Part shown: one piece after another, positions 18,168-27,928 of the stretch
Layout: every line of letters starts with the position of its first letter
How positions within the stretch are numbered: position 1 is the stretch's first letter
Source: Staphylococcus equorum
GTDB lineage: Bacteria; Bacillota; Bacilli; Staphylococcales; Staphylococcaceae
Reading direction: 5' to 3'
DNA length: 64,000 nt
Assembly: GCF_001747895.1 (NCBI RefSeq)
Contig: NZ_LNNB01000019.1
Span: 124,001-188,000, forward strand
Made by a program: the position numbers and the translations under genes
The notes under the pieces: model-generated
Seen by the model: the letters and a program-made list of their open reading frames with translations, nothing else
What the model was told of the DNA's origin: nothing
Database searches by the model: none

Positions 18168-19055
18168 TTAATTTTTTATTGCTTGTTTAATAATATTGTC
18201 ATTTTGACGTAATTTTGTTTCTGCTTCAGCTTTTGAAACATCACATAGAAACATAACGACTGCTTGTTTAAGGTTTTGGTCTGCGTCATTATAAAGCTTT
18301 TGAGCTTGTTCATATGGAATATCACAAATGTCTTGAATAATGCGCACTGAACGATCAACTAATTTATGGTTTGTGGCTTTTACGTCTACCATGAGGTTGC
18401 CATAAACTTTTCCCACACCAACCATAGTTATTGTGGAAATCATATTAAGAATGAGTTTCTGTGCTGTTCCTGATTTTAATCTCGTAGATCCAGTTAATAC
18501 TTCGGGACCGACATTAACTTCTACAGGGAATTCAGCTAGTTTGCTAATTTCTGTATCGACATTGCAAGAAATGGCAACTGTATGTGCACCTACCTCTGTA
18601 GCGTATTTTAAACCGCCTTTGACGTAGGGCGTAGTTCCACTGGCCGCAATGCCAATAACTACATCGTTGTCTGTTAAGTCAATGTGTTTTAAATCATCAT
18701 GTGCTAGTGATTCACTATCTTCAGCACCTTCGACTGCGACTGTCATAGCAGGTTGTCCACCGGCTATTAATCCGATGAATTCATCAGGTGTTGTATTAAA
18801 TGTAGGCACACATTCTGCTGCATCGAGTACGCCGAGTCTTCCACTCGTGCCTGCACCCATATAGATAATACGGCCACCTTTTTTAAATTGCTTCGTTGTA
18901 ACTTCAATGACTTTAGCTAAGTCAGGCAATATTTGTTTTATCTGTTGAGGTACTTTTTGATCTTCTTCATTCATAGTCTCTAAAGCTTGTTGAATAGTCA
19001 TTTCGTCTAAGTGCATTGTAGCTTCATTTCTTGATTCAGTTATTAAATTACTCAT
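18168..19055 (-). CDS. murQ: N-acetylmuramic acid 6-phosphate etherase
   Basis: 295 residues, full length for MurQ. The SIS fold contains '[29 protein letters not shown]' at about 58-86, with the conserved Glu of the AAEC motif, and '[23 protein letters not shown]'. It splits the lactyl ether from MurNAc 6-phosphate to give GlcNAc 6-phosphate and D-lactate. It starts 2 bases after mupG and precedes murP. Confidence 0.93.
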   Translation of the reverse strand: MSNLITESRNEATMHLDEMTIQQALETMNEEDQKVPQQIKQILPDLAKVIEVTTKQFKKGGRIIYMGAGTSGRLGVLDAAECVPTFNTTPDEFIGLIAGGQPAMTVAVEGAEDSESLAHDDLKHIDLTDNDVVIGIAASGTTPYVKGGLKYATEVGAHTVAISCNVDTEISKLAEFPVEVNVGPEVLTGSTRLKSGTAQKLILNMISTITMVGVGKVYGNLMVDVKATNHKLVDRSVRIIQDICDIPYEQAQKLYNDADQNLKQAVVMFLCDVSKAEAETKLRQNDNIIKQAIKN

Positions 19056-19057
19056 CT

Positions 19058-20110
19058 TTACAGCTCCTTATTCTTGTACGTAAATTCAAATGTGTCATTA
19101 GGCCGCATACATTGAATTAATGGTAAATCGTTCTTTTTCACTTCACCTACAACATTGATATGATCATGTGGTGGTAAATCATTTTTAATAATCTGTAATT
19201 CACCTTGATAACGTCCGTTCAGTTTATTATCCACGGTTATAGCACCGAAATTACGACCATTTGTTGAAAAGGGTTGAATCTCTGTATCACAATAAAGACG
19301 AGCTTCTTGTGATCTAATAACGTGAGCTGGATTATCAGCACGTACCGTATGAGGTTTAAATAATATTGATGATACTTGGTCATCTAAAAGCTCAATATTT
19401 AAGTTGAAATGTCTGTGGTGTAAAAAAGTAATGAGTTGTTGTGCAGTATGTGAATCAATGAGTGGATCTCCAATCATTACATGTTCGACTAAGTTATCTT
19501 TAAGTAACTGTGCACTTTGAATAGGATGCTGATATCTTGTGGATTCAATTGTTGGCAAACCTTTATATAGAGGGCCACGCAATGTTGAACCAGTGATGAA
19601 GCCAAATATATCTGCTTGTGCGTTATATTTTAAAATCAAATTATTTTGTGACGCTACGAATTGCGGCTCCAAACCGGTATCAGGTCTCGGATAATAATTA
19701 TGGCAATAACAGAGATAAGTAAAATCTTTAAGCTCATGGTAAAGCTGTTGCAATAATTGCTCTGAGATGATGCTAGCATTGATACAACATTTGAATCCGT
19801 TACTGATAATATCGTTGACGACATTTAAAGAAGTACTATGATCGATACGGATCATAAATTCGGCTGTCTCATATTGATGTAAAAATTGGTAGAAATTGTG
19901 ATCCAGCAACAAAGGATTGATATCAATCATATATGTAAGCTGATCATTAGATAAATAATCTAAAAGTTCTCCCAAATAGCGATATTTAGTACTTTCGTTT
20001 TCTTCAGGAATTTGTACAGATGTAAAAATGGTGCTGTAACCTGAAGCAATCATCCGTTTGATATATGGTTTGTCGATGGGCTGTCCAAGATATATAGAAA
20101 ATCCATGCAT
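19058..20110 (-). CDS. mupG: 6-phospho-N-acetylmuramidase (DUF871/MupG family)
   Basis: 350 residues from the ATG at 20110 (AAGGAG with 8 bases between). An in-frame GTG at 20119 touches that site and is unlikely. The N-terminal TIM-barrel opens with '[35 protein letters not shown]', diagnostic of the family, and contains '[11 protein letters not shown]' and 'RIDHSTS'; a small beta domain ends the protein. In S. aureus MupG cleaves MurNAc-6P-GlcNAc inside the cell. First gene of the operon, behind a near-perfect cre site. Confidence 0.9.
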   Translation of the reverse strand: MHGFSIYLGQPIDKPYIKRMIASGYSTIFTSVQIPEENESTKYRYLGELLDYLSNDQLTYMIDINPLLLDHNFYQFLHQYETAEFMIRIDHSTSLNVVNDIISNGFKCCINASIISEQLLQQLYHELKDFTYLCYCHNYYPRPDTGLEPQFVASQNNLILKYNAQADIFGFITGSTLRGPLYKGLPTIESTRYQHPIQSAQLLKDNLVEHVMIGDPLIDSHTAQQLITFLHHRHFNLNIELLDDQVSSILFKPHTVRADNPAHVIRSQEARLYCDTEIQPFSTNGRNFGAITVDNKLNGRYQGELQIIKNDLPPHDHINVVGEVKKNDLPLIQCMRPNDTFEFTYKNKEL

Positions 20111-20131
20111 TACTATCACTCCTTATATTGC

Positions 20132-20145
20132 TGTAATCGTTTTCA
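20132..20145 (-). promoter_or_regulatory. cre (CcpA) site of the mupG operon
   Basis: Read on the minus strand, TGAAAACGATTACA matches TGNAARCGNWWWCA at every position. It sits 22 bases upstream of the mupG start, so it should repress the whole operon when glucose is present. Confidence 0.8.
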
Positions 20146-20208
20146 TTGTACAACACATGAAAAACTATTACAATTTTAATTTATAAAAATCTTTTAAGTG
20201 TAATATTG

Positions 20209-20538
20209 TTACAAAAGAGGAGTTAATAATTGGTGGATACGAAATAAACGTTGCTGAATATCACTTATATATTTCGTTGTATTACCTATAGTTAGTTCAT
20301 CTATAGGTTGCTCAATTTGATCAGAAAGAAATTTAAAGTAATTGTAGTGAATAAGAGAAGTGTGATGCTTTGAGACGCTTTTTAAAGCTGCGTATTCTTT
20401 ATCGATATAATCATGAATATTTTGTTTAAAGTCGTTTTTCTTTTTATGATTGGTGACGATTGCGAATTTATATATTTCTAGTAAGTTTAATAATTTACTG
20501 ATGTGTTGTTCTAAATGATGAAATTCTAAGTTATACAT
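20209..20538 (-). CDS. Uncharacterised helical protein, 109 residues
   Basis: Not recognised. It is His-, Leu- and Ile-rich with long amphipathic helices ('FHHLEQHISKLLNLLEIYKFAIVTNH', 'NTTKYISDIQQRLFRIHQLLTPLL') and no signal peptide or membrane segment. AAAGGAAG precedes the ATG. It lies just upstream of the mur operon on the same strand but the cre site and mupG promoter follow, so it is probably independent. Confidence 0.55.
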   Translation of the reverse strand: MYNLEFHHLEQHISKLLNLLEIYKFAIVTNHKKKNDFKQNIHDYIDKEYAALKSVSKHHTSLIHYNYFKFLSDQIEQPIDELTIGNTTKYISDIQQRLFRIHQLLTPLL

Positions 20539-20600
20539 AAAGACTTCCTTTCATATGCTTATCGAAAAAATATAATTAATAAAAAATCCAACTGAGACAA

Positions 20601-21293
20601 TTAGGACTCAGTTGGATTTAAAAATTGCTGATAATTATTTATTGTAATGTCTTGAGTCTTGATTGTCTTTTCAAATGAATATGAGATATCGTGTATATCA
20701 ATAATAGGAATCTCATTTGTTTTACCCAAACCAATTTCAAAGACGACTGCTTTCCATAAACCTTTTTCACATAATAATCCGATAAAAATAACATTTTCAG
20801 TGCCTATATTTGTACCGTTATTGTATTCCATTGCCATAACATTTCTTTCAGTACAATAAATGAGGACTTCAGAAAATATAGGTGGTAAATTTGTATGTTG
20901 TCGGTGATCAAATTTAATATAACGATCTAGCTTTTTCAAAGCGCGTCGCATTTTTGTATAAGGTAAATTCAAACACTTTTTAATAATTGCATTAACTTCT
21001 TCTTTATAAGGTAACGTAGTGTAAGACTGACTTTCATTAAGCACTAAGAACAAAGCGGATAGTTGATTCTCAGTCAGCTCAATCTCATAACTATTTGGTG
21101 TTTCTTGAAGTTGGTAGCCACCTAGTTTACCGTGCTTTGCTAAAATTTTCACACCTTGATCTTCTAAATCTTGAATATCTCTTAAAATCGTTCGTTTTGA
21201 TACTTCTAAATTTTTTGCTAACTCTGAAGCGGTAATTTGTCTATTCTCTTGAATAGCTAGAACAAGTTTATTTTGTCTCTCGCGTTTATTCAT
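20601..21293 (-). CDS. Helix-turn-helix regulator, YafY/DeoR-like
   Basis: 230 residues from the ATG at 21293 (GGGAGG about 10 bases upstream; the earlier TTG overlaps that site). Residues 8-60 form an HTH_11 winged helix: 'LAIQENRQITASELAKNLEVSKRTILRDIQDLEDQGV', then the wing 'KLGGYQL'. The C-terminal 150 residues are WYL-like in layout, but the WYL triad itself is replaced ('IGLLCEKGLWKAV'). The ligand and targets are unknown; it is divergent from the sRNA and suhB region. Confidence 0.75.
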   Translation of the reverse strand: MNKRERQNKLVLAIQENRQITASELAKNLEVSKRTILRDIQDLEDQGVKILAKHGKLGGYQLQETPNSYEIELTENQLSALFLVLNESQSYTTLPYKEEVNAIIKKCLNLPYTKMRRALKKLDRYIKFDHRQHTNLPPIFSEVLIYCTERNVMAMEYNNGTNIGTENVIFIGLLCEKGLWKAVVFEIGLGKTNEIPIIDIHDISYSFEKTIKTQDITINNYQQFLNPTES

Positions 21294-21387
21294 TAGAAAG
21301 TCACCTCCCAAATGATTACATATTACATTTATTATATCATAAAAGTGACAATGACGACATTTAGAAAAACTTTTTTTAAAAAAATAA

Positions 21388-21401
21388 AGAAAACGCTTAC
21401 A
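21388..21401 (+). promoter_or_regulatory. cre (CcpA) site upstream of the RsaI-like sRNA
   Basis: AGAAAACGCTTACA matches TGNAARCGNWWWCA except for the first base. It lies about 31-44 bases before the predicted start of the sRNA. Confidence 0.7.
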
Positions 21402-21431
21402 TTCGTTAAAAACTTATGTTAATATGTAGTT

Positions 21432-21588
21432 AGTAACAAGGGGGTAGCGAGTAGATGACAAAGGGGTAGGCTATTACATATAGTTTTGTTAACATCTAAT
21501 TCGTTCACGTTACTAATCAAACATCTTCAATATTTATTACTTACTTTCCTTTCTATTTAACCGACTAGCTACGCTGGTCGGTTTTATT
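21432..21588 (+). ncRNA. rsaI: RsaI (RsaOG)-like small RNA
   Basis: No protein is encoded here, but the region has a promoter-like TGTTAATAT, two G-rich boxes (GGGGG at 21440-21444 and AAAGGGGTAGG near 21460-21470), a single-stranded C/U-rich stretch (ACTTTCCTTTCTAT) and a strong terminator AACCGACTAGC-TAC-GCTGGTCGGTT followed by T residues. This order matches the staphylococcal sRNA RsaI/RsaOG, which is CcpA-repressed and regulates sugar uptake and metabolism. The location beside the inositol monophosphatase gene also agrees with my memory of S. aureus. The ends are estimates. Confidence 0.72.
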
Positions 21589-21745
21589 TTTATGTCATAA
21601 CGTCAATATGTGTGCCAAAATGTTTTGATGGTTATGATATATCATATATTTCATTAATATTTCTATGATAAAATATAATAAATTAAAGATAGTTGATCCT
21701 TAATAAGGAACATAATAATTTATAAATATAAAGAGGTGCCTATAC

Positions 21746-22540
21746 ATGGAAAAAGAACAATTAATTTATATCGATGATGCTGTGAGAGCTTGGCTTGAAA
21801 CATTGGATGAGATCATCCCGAAGTTAATTGAAGATATGGTTACAAGTACGAAACAAAATAGATTTGATTTAGTGACAAATGTTGATAAATCAATACAAAA
21901 CAACTTTGAACAATTTTTAAACCAAAACTTCCCGGAACATCAGTTGTTTGCTGAAGAAAAGTCAAATGAGGAAGTGCGTCCTAAAGAAGGGCATGTATGG
22001 GTTATGGATCCTATTGATGGAACGACGAATTTAGTTAAACAACAAGAAGATTACTGCATTATTCTAGGTTATTTTGTTGATGGTGAACCAGTGCTGTCAT
22101 ATATTTATGACTACCCACATGGTCAACTGTACAAAGCAGCTAAAGGATACGGTGCATATGTGAATGGTAAACCACTAGAAAAACCTGAAAGTATTGATTT
22201 ACAAGACGCGATTATTTCATTTAATACATTAGTTATGAATGATGAAACGATTCATGGTTTAAATGATGCTTCATTTAGTCATCGTTTTATCGGATCTTGT
22301 GGTTTAGATTCAATCCGTGTAATCAAAGGACAATTTGGTGCACATGTTAATACAAATCCCAAACCTTGGGATATCGCAGCACAATTCTTGTTTGCAAGTG
22401 AACTTGGACTTAAAATGACAACTTTAGATAATACGCCACTAGACTTTTCTAAAGCAGGTCCATTTATTATTAGTAACAATGCTTGTCATGAAAAAGTATT
22501 AGGTATACTAAATTCAGGAGATGGATACAAAATACAATAA
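21746..22540 (+). CDS. suhB: Inositol monophosphatase family protein
   Basis: 264 residues, full length. Metal and substrate motifs are visible: 'LVTNVDKSIQ', 'FAEEKS', 'VMDPIDGTTNLVKQ' (DPIDGT signature) and 'KPWDIAAQFLFASELG'. It is a Mg2+-dependent, lithium-sensitive type phosphatase of inositol or related sugar/nucleotide phosphates; staphylococcal substrate is not settled. AGAGGTG is upstream of the ATG. It precedes an LCP gene, the order seen in S. aureus. Confidence 0.85.
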   Translation: MEKEQLIYIDDAVRAWLETLDEIIPKLIEDMVTSTKQNRFDLVTNVDKSIQNNFEQFLNQNFPEHQLFAEEKSNEEVRPKEGHVWVMDPIDGTTNLVKQQEDYCIILGYFVDGEPVLSYIYDYPHGQLYKAAKGYGAYVNGKPLEKPESIDLQDAIISFNTLVMNDETIHGLNDASFSHRFIGSCGLDSIRVIKGQFGAHVNTNPKPWDIAAQFLFASELGLKMTTLDNTPLDFSKAGPFIISNNACHEKVLGILNSGDGYKIQ

Positions 22541-22668
22541 GCAATCACTGTATTAAATATTTATTATATAAATAATAGGTCTAAAGCACTATGCCAAACC
22601 CAACTTATTAATATATAATGTATTACTAAATGAGAGAAAATTGAATACAGAAACGGAGAATGATAAGA

Positions 22669-23622
22669 GTGAATCGTTCTAAAAAAAATAAAAAAATGGG
22701 ATTACCAACAAAATTAATATTGTGGTTCTTTGGTATATTAGTTTTATTAGCTTTATTAGCAGTTATTTATCTAGGATTTAAAATATTTTCTGTTGGTGGA
22801 TCAATTCATAATCCTTTAGACAGAGATAAATCTTCATTAAGAGATAAAGACGTAAACTTAGATGATGGTGATCCATTTACGATTGCGCTGTTTGGTGTAG
22901 ATTCTGACGCTAAAAGGGATGCAGATGGTGGTGGACAACGTAGTGATACAGTAATGGTATTATCAATTAATCCGCAGAAAAAAACGACAGAAATTGTCAG
23001 CATTCCAAGAGATACACAAGCAGAAATTGTCGGTAAAGGTACTACTGAAAAAATCAATCATGCATATGCGTATGGCGGACCTGACATGGCAGTGAAATCA
23101 GTAGAGAATTTATTGAATGTACCTATTGACCACTACGCAACGATAGATATGGATGGTATGCAAGATATGATAGATACTGTCGGTGGTATCAATGTAACGA
23201 GTAACGCATCATTCTCATATGATGGGTATCAGTTTAGTGAGGGCGTTCAATCCCATATGGATGGAAAAGAAGCGATGGCATTTATTAGAAGTCGTAAAGA
23301 AGATGGCGCTGGCGGAGATTTTGGTCGTCAAGAACGTCAACAACTTGTTATTCAAGGCTTAGCTAATAAACTTACAAGTATCAGTTCAGTTACACATTTT
23401 AATTCATTAATGAATCATGTTGAAGATAATGTGAAAACGGACCTTACAGTTGGAGAATTAAACAAAATAAGAAGTAATTATAATGACGCGAACGAACAAG
23501 TCAATAGACATCAATTAGATGGACAAGGTGGCATACAAGATGATGGCTTGTATTATTTTATACCAAGTGAGAGTTCACTTAGTGAAATAGAAGCAAACAT
23601 TAAAGATAATTTAGGAATGTAA
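22669..23622 (+). CDS. lcpC: LytR-CpsA-Psr (LCP) family cell-wall glycopolymer ligase
   Basis: 317 residues from a GTG at 22669 (GGAGA nine bases upstream; the ATG at 22660 is too close). A short basic N-terminus (RSKKNKKMGLPTK) leads to one membrane anchor (about 14-38), then the extracellular LCP domain: 'IALFGVDS', 'GQRSDTVMVLSIN', 'EIVSIPRDTQ', 'KINHAYAYGG' and 'MAFIRSRK', with the Arg and Asp residues that bind the polyprenyl pyrophosphate. LCP enzymes attach teichoic acids or capsule to peptidoglycan. The context suhB-LCP-fdh matches LcpC of S. aureus. Confidence 0.85.
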   Translation: MNRSKKNKKMGLPTKLILWFFGILVLLALLAVIYLGFKIFSVGGSIHNPLDRDKSSLRDKDVNLDDGDPFTIALFGVDSDAKRDADGGGQRSDTVMVLSINPQKKTTEIVSIPRDTQAEIVGKGTTEKINHAYAYGGPDMAVKSVENLLNVPIDHYATIDMDGMQDMIDTVGGINVTSNASFSYDGYQFSEGVQSHMDGKEAMAFIRSRKEDGAGGDFGRQERQQLVIQGLANKLTSISSVTHFNSLMNHVEDNVKTDLTVGELNKIRSNYNDANEQVNRHQLDGQGGIQDDGLYYFIPSESSLSEIEANIKDNLGM

Positions 23623-23630
23623 TTTGAATG

Positions 23631-23672
23631 AACTATAGATTTTGGCGAATGCTAAAATCTATAGTTTTTTTA
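23631..23672 (+). terminator. Terminator of the LCP gene
   Basis: A perfect 13-bp stem, AACTATAGATTTT (23631-23643) with AAAATCTATAGTT (23654-23666), then a T run. The remaining 270 bases to the formate dehydrogenase gene hold no feature I can name. Confidence 0.92.
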
Positions 23673-23940
23673 TTATGCCAATATATATGAAATAATATAA
23701 AGCTTATTAATCAAGAAGAATTAGAAAAAATTTCTATAAATATTAAGTTTTGGACTATAAAGTACATCTAATATAATAAAATGTGAAATAAGGTGGAAAT
23801 CCTTAACATTTATACGAAATAGATATACAATATAGATAACATTATCTTAAAAAAGTGTGGGCTTTTTAGATGGAATGTTATTCAGCACCTAATAGATATA
23901 TATAACGCGGGCATCATAAATAATAATAGGGGTGAAGAGA

Positions 23941-26895
23941 ATGCAAGAACATTTGATTGTCTCATTGGATGGCAAAGATTATCTTGTAGAACCTGGGACG
24001 AATTTACTTGAGTTCATCAAATCTCAAGATACATTTATTCCATCAATATGCTATAACGAATCGCTAGGTCCAATACAAACTTGTGACACGTGTACTGTTG
24101 AAATAGACGGTAAAATGGCACGCGCGTGTGGCACAACAATTGATAGACCGATGATTGTTAATACGCAAAATGATAACGTACAAACAAGTCAAAAAGAAGC
24201 TTTAGACAGAATCTTAGAAAATCATATGTTGTATTGCACAGTTTGTGATTATAACAATGGCGACTGTGAAATACATAATACAATGGACCAATGGGGTTTA
24301 GAGCATCAAACTTATGAATATAAAGAAAAGCCATACGAAAAAGATTACGGTCCTTTCTATCGTTATGATCCAAATCAATGTATCTTATGTGGACGTTGTG
24401 TAGAAGTATGTCAAGACGTTCAAGTAAACGAAACACTTACAATTGATTGGGAACGTCAACAACCACGAGTGATTTGGGATAACGATACATCAATCAACGA
24501 ATCATCGTGTGTAGGTTGTGGTCAATGTGCAACAGTTTGTCCATGTAATGCAATGATGGAAGTCAACATGGAAGGCAGTGCCGGATATATGACTGATTTA
24601 GAGCCAGGTTCATTAGCTGCTATGATTGATTTAACGAAAAAAGCAGAACCGGGTTATGGTCCATTGTTCGCAGTTTCTGACTCAGAAGCAGCAATGCGTG
24701 AAGAACGCATCGAAAAAACTAAGACAGTATGTACATATTGTGGTGTTGGTTGTTCTTTCGATGTATGGACAAAAGACAGAGAAGTTATAAAAGTTCAACC
24801 TCAACAAGAATCACCAGCTAATAAAATTGCAACGTGTGTTAAAGGTAAATTCGGTTGGGATTATATTGATTCAGAAGAACGTCTTACAAAACCATTAGTA
24901 CGTAAAGATGGTCAATTTGAAGAAGTTGAATGGGATGAAGCACTGAAAGTTGTCTCTGATAACTTTAATAAAGTTAAAGCATCACATGGTTCAGATGGTT
25001 TAGCATTTATATCATCTTCAAAAGCAACAAATGAAGAGTCTTACCTTATGCAAAAGCTTGCAAGACAAGTCATTGGCACAAACAACGTAGATAATTGTTC
25101 ACGTTATTGCCAAGCACCAGCAACAAAAGGACTATTTAGAACGGTAGGTCATGGTGGTGACTCTGGTTCAATAGACGATCTTGAAATTGCAGATATGGTC
25201 GTGTTAATTGGTACGAATACAGCAGAAGCTCATCCAGTTATTGCTTCACGTATTAAACGTGGTCATAAGCTATATAACAATACTTTAAATGTGTTTGATA
25301 TACGTAAGCATGAAATGGCTGAACGCGCAGATAATTTCTATCAGCCTAAACCAGGCACTGATTTAGTTTGGTTGTCAGCAGTGACTAAATATATTATCGA
25401 TAACGATCTTCATGATAAAGCGTTTATCGACAAATGGGTGAACAGTTTTGAAGCGTATCATAAATCATTAGCGCCATTTACAATGGAGTTTGCTGAAGAA
25501 ACAACGGGTATCTCTAAAGAGGCCTTAATAGACTTTGCACACCAAGTTGTTGATGCAGAATCAGTATCAATCGCATGGGCAATGGGCGTAACACAACAAG
25601 ACATTGGTAGTGACACTTCGACAGCGATATCTAATTTATTATTAGCAACAGGTAACTATAGAAGACCAGGCACAGGCGCTTATCCTTTACGTGGTCATAA
25701 TAACGTACAAGGTTGTAGTGATATGGGAAGTATGCCTGATAAATTCCCAGGATACCAAAGTGTTACTGATGAGGAAATAAGAGCGAAATTCGAACGAGAA
25801 TATGGCGAAACATTACCAAACGAAGTAGGTAAAGATAACCATCAAATGATGGAAGGTATTCATGAAGGTGAAATTGATGCTCTTTATTTATACGGTGAAG
25901 ATACAGGTATCGTCGACTCAAACATCAACTATGTACAAGCTGCATTAGAAAAAGTTGGTTTCTTAGTCGTACAAGATGAATTCTTTACATTTACAGCTTC
26001 ATACGCAGATGTAGTGTTACCAGCTAGTCCATCATTAGAAAAAACAGGTACATTTACAAATACAGAGCGTCGTATTCAACGTCTATATCAAGCTTTAGAA
26101 CCAAAAGGCGATTCTAAGCCAGACTGGGAAATTATTCAAGCTGTAGCGAAAACGTTAGGTTATGATTGGAACTATACGCATCCAAGTCAAATTATGGACG
26201 AAATTGCAAGACTCACTCCGTTATATTCAGGTGTGAACTATGATCGTTTAGAAGGATATAATAGTTTACAATGGCCAGTAGCAGAAGATGGTACAGATCA
26301 ACCGACACTTTTCTTAGAAGGCTTTAACTTTGATGATGGAAAAGCGAATTTCTATCCATTAACTTTTGATAATTTCTTTAAAGTAAATGAAAAATATGAT
26401 TTACACGTAAATAATGGTCGTGTATTAGAGCATTTCCATGAAGGTAATATGACTTATAAAGTGCCAGGACTTCAATACAAAATGCCAAATCCATTTGTCG
26501 AAGTGTCTCCTGAATTAGCAGAAGATAGAGGTATTCACGAAGGTGCAGAGATTAAATTGATTTCTGATACTGGTGAAGTAGAACTTGTGGCCCATGTCAC
26601 AGATAGAGTTAAAGGTAAAGAAATCTATATTCCATTAAATAACAATGCTATGGAATATGGTGATCAAGGTGCCATTAACTTATTGACAAATAGTGATGTA
26701 GATAAAGACACAGACACACCATCTTATAAACGTACAAGTTGTCGTATGGAAGTGAAGACACGAAGAGGTAAATCACCACTCAATCCTACAAACTTCCGTG
26801 TAAACAAACAACGTCAACCACAATATAGCGTTCGAGTTGAAGACAAATGGAATCGTAAAGATTATACTTTCCCAGGAAGTCAGGTGGATAAATAA
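23941..26895 (+). CDS. Formate dehydrogenase alpha subunit (molybdopterin, Cys type)
   Basis: 984 residues. In order: a plant-type [2Fe-2S] ferredoxin domain (1-80, '[21 protein letters not shown]'), a His-Cys cluster region ('[19 protein letters not shown]'), two 4Fe-4S sites ('[14 protein letters not shown]', '[13 protein letters not shown]'), the 4Fe-4S opening of the molybdopterin domain ('[11 protein letters not shown]'), and the large molybdopterin domains. The active-site residue is Cys390 in [10 protein letters not shown], where E. coli FdhF has selenocysteine. It oxidises formate to CO2; the electron acceptor is unknown. The ATG is preceded by AGGGGTG. It is followed directly by its DUF1641 partner, as in B. 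subtilis YjgC-YjgD. Confidence 0.92.
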   Translation: MQEHLIVSLDGKDYLVEPGTNLLEFIKSQDTFIPSICYNESLGPIQTCDTCTVEIDGKMARACGTTIDRPMIVNTQNDNVQTSQKEALDRILENHMLYCTVCDYNNGDCEIHNTMDQWGLEHQTYEYKEKPYEKDYGPFYRYDPNQCILCGRCVEVCQDVQVNETLTIDWERQQPRVIWDNDTSINESSCVGCGQCATVCPCNAMMEVNMEGSAGYMTDLEPGSLAAMIDLTKKAEPGYGPLFAVSDSEAAMREERIEKTKTVCTYCGVGCSFDVWTKDREVIKVQPQQESPANKIATCVKGKFGWDYIDSEERLTKPLVRKDGQFEEVEWDEALKVVSDNFNKVKASHGSDGLAFISSSKATNEESYLMQKLARQVIGTNNVDNCSRYCQAPATKGLFRTVGHGGDSGSIDDLEIADMVVLIGTNTAEAHPVIASRIKRGHKLYNNTLNVFDIRKHEMAERADNFYQPKPGTDLVWLSAVTKYIIDNDLHDKAFIDKWVNSFEAYHKSLAPFTMEFAEETTGISKEALIDFAHQVVDAESVSIAWAMGVTQQDIGSDTSTAISNLLLATGNYRRPGTGAYPLRGHNNVQGCSDMGSMPDKFPGYQSVTDEEIRAKFEREYGETLPNEVGKDNHQMMEGIHEGEIDALYLYGEDTGIVDSNINYVQAALEKVGFLVVQDEFFTFTASYADVVLPASPSLEKTGTFTNTERRIQRLYQALEPKGDSKPDWEIIQAVAKTLGYDWNYTHPSQIMDEIARLTPLYSGVNYDRLEGYNSLQWPVAEDGTDQPTLFLEGFNFDDGKANFYPLTFDNFFKVNEKYDLHVNNGRVLEHFHEGNMTYKVPGLQYKMPNPFVEVSPELAEDRGIHEGAEIKLISDTGEVELVAHVTDRVKGKEIYIPLNNNAMEYGDQGAINLLTNSDVDKDTDTPSYKRTSCRMEVKTRRGKSPLNPTNFRVNKQRQPQYSVRVEDKWNRKDYTFPGSQVDK

Positions 26896-27359
26896 TGGCT
26901 GAAAGAATAACAAATATTAAACGCATGCAAAAAACTGAAGCAGAGGTTAAAGAAGAAAATTTAGCTGAAGTGACCGATGCGATTGTAGCAAATAAAGACA
27001 GCATTTTAAAAGCGATTAATATCATTAGTACTTTAGATGATGCTAAATTGCTAGATGCTATGTCAGGTGCAGTTAAGAGTAGAGGTGTTATAGCCAATAA
27101 ATTCTCTGTTGAATTAAATAAAGAACAATATTCAGGGTTAATTTCAAATATGGCTTCACTTGTATTTTTATTAGGCGATTTAGATGTAGATGATTTATCT
27201 GGAATGTTAAATAAAGTGAATAAAGGCTTACGCGTCGCAAATCAAGCCAATCCAAATCAAAAAACATCTATCACTGGTTTGATGGGTATGTTGAAAGATG
27301 ATGAAATGAATCGTAGTTTAACATATATGATGAATATGCTTAGAGGAATGTCAAGATAA
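26895..27359 (+). CDS. DUF1641 protein, partner of formate dehydrogenase
   Basis: 154 residues, predicted helical, with 'AIVANKDSILKAINIISTLDDAKLLDAMSGAVKSRGVIANKF' typical of DUF1641 (YjgD/YrhD). The start ATG overlaps the formate dehydrogenase stop (TAATG), so production is coupled. These proteins always travel with YjgC-type formate dehydrogenases and are thought to be a small subunit or assembly factor; mechanism not established. Confidence 0.85.
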   Translation: MAERITNIKRMQKTEAEVKEENLAEVTDAIVANKDSILKAINIISTLDDAKLLDAMSGAVKSRGVIANKFSVELNKEQYSGLISNMASLVFLLGDLDVDDLSGMLNKVNKGLRVANQANPNQKTSITGLMGMLKDDEMNRSLTYMMNMLRGMSR

Positions 27360-27384
27360 GCACTTTTAAATAAATATATAGTTA

Positions 27385-27421
27385 GAGGCTGGGACATAGC
27401 ACATGTCTCAGTCTCATTTTT
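27385..27421 (+). terminator. 'GAGGCTGGGACAT' terminator repeat, second copy
   Basis: GAGGCTGGGACAT pairs with ATGTCTCAGTCTC, followed by a T run. It closes the formate dehydrogenase unit. Confidence 0.85.
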
Positions 27422-27489
27422 TATATTAGCAGTGGTTGACTGAATTGAAAATGCGTTTATATCAAGCTTGTATTCAACTTTACAGTCAG

Positions 27490-27546
27490 CTGTGCCGGGG
27501 TGGACGACGAAATTTTATTAGAAAAATTATATTTCTGTCCACTTCC
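27490..27546. repeat. Staphylococcal intergenic 'GGGGTGGACGACGAAAT...CTGTCCAC' repeat remnant
   Basis: GTGCCGGGGTGGACGACGAA and TTTCTGTCCACTTCC form a loose hairpin. It resembles the common staphylococcal intergenic repeat with GTGGGACAGAAAT-type arms. The surrounding 27422-27660 region has no gene I can support. Confidence 0.45.
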
Positions 27547-27669
27547 TAACTGTTTATTGTTTTAAAAATGACATATTGAAACAATGGGAACTATGATACA
27601 ATTTCTATTATTAGAATTAAATTTTATATATTTTTAAGGGCGAGGAGTGGAGGACTTATTAACGCGAAA

Positions 27670-27903
27670 ATGATTAAAATCATGGCGATTATCTCAAATG
27701 TATTTCTAGTTTTGGGAATTATATTTTTAATAATGATGAATATGGTTATGGCAATTACAATGTTTGCTGTTTCATTAGTAATCAGTTTAATGATATTCAA
27801 TATGTTGTTTAGAGATAAGAAAGCTATGAGGATAGCGCTTAACATTTCTTTTGTAGTTGTCTTAATTGCTATTATTATTGCTTATGTTACATTAACTAAA
27901 TAA
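27670..27903 (+). CDS. Small hydrophobic membrane protein, 77 residues
   Basis: Three membrane segments and almost no soluble part (IMAIISNVFLVLGIIFLIMM, MAITMFAVSLVISLMIFNML, ISFVVVLIAIIIAYVTL). The best ribosome binding site, GTGGAGGA at 27646-27653, lies 17 bases before the ATG, but only 5 before an in-frame ATT (IleAsnAlaLys), so a rare ATT start is possible. It is followed after 25 bases by the glucosaminidase gene. Function unknown. Confidence 0.6.
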   Translation: MIKIMAIISNVFLVLGIIFLIMMNMVMAITMFAVSLVISLMIFNMLFRDKKAMRIALNISFVVVLIAIIIAYVTLTK

Positions 27904-27928
27904 GTGTAAGCTAGGGAGTTATTATATA

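Noticed and set aside
23667-23931. Molybdenum-cofactor riboswitch before formate dehydrogenase
   Set aside because: The leader is long enough, but the sequence is AT-rich with no recognisable Moco aptamer blocks or clear expression platform.
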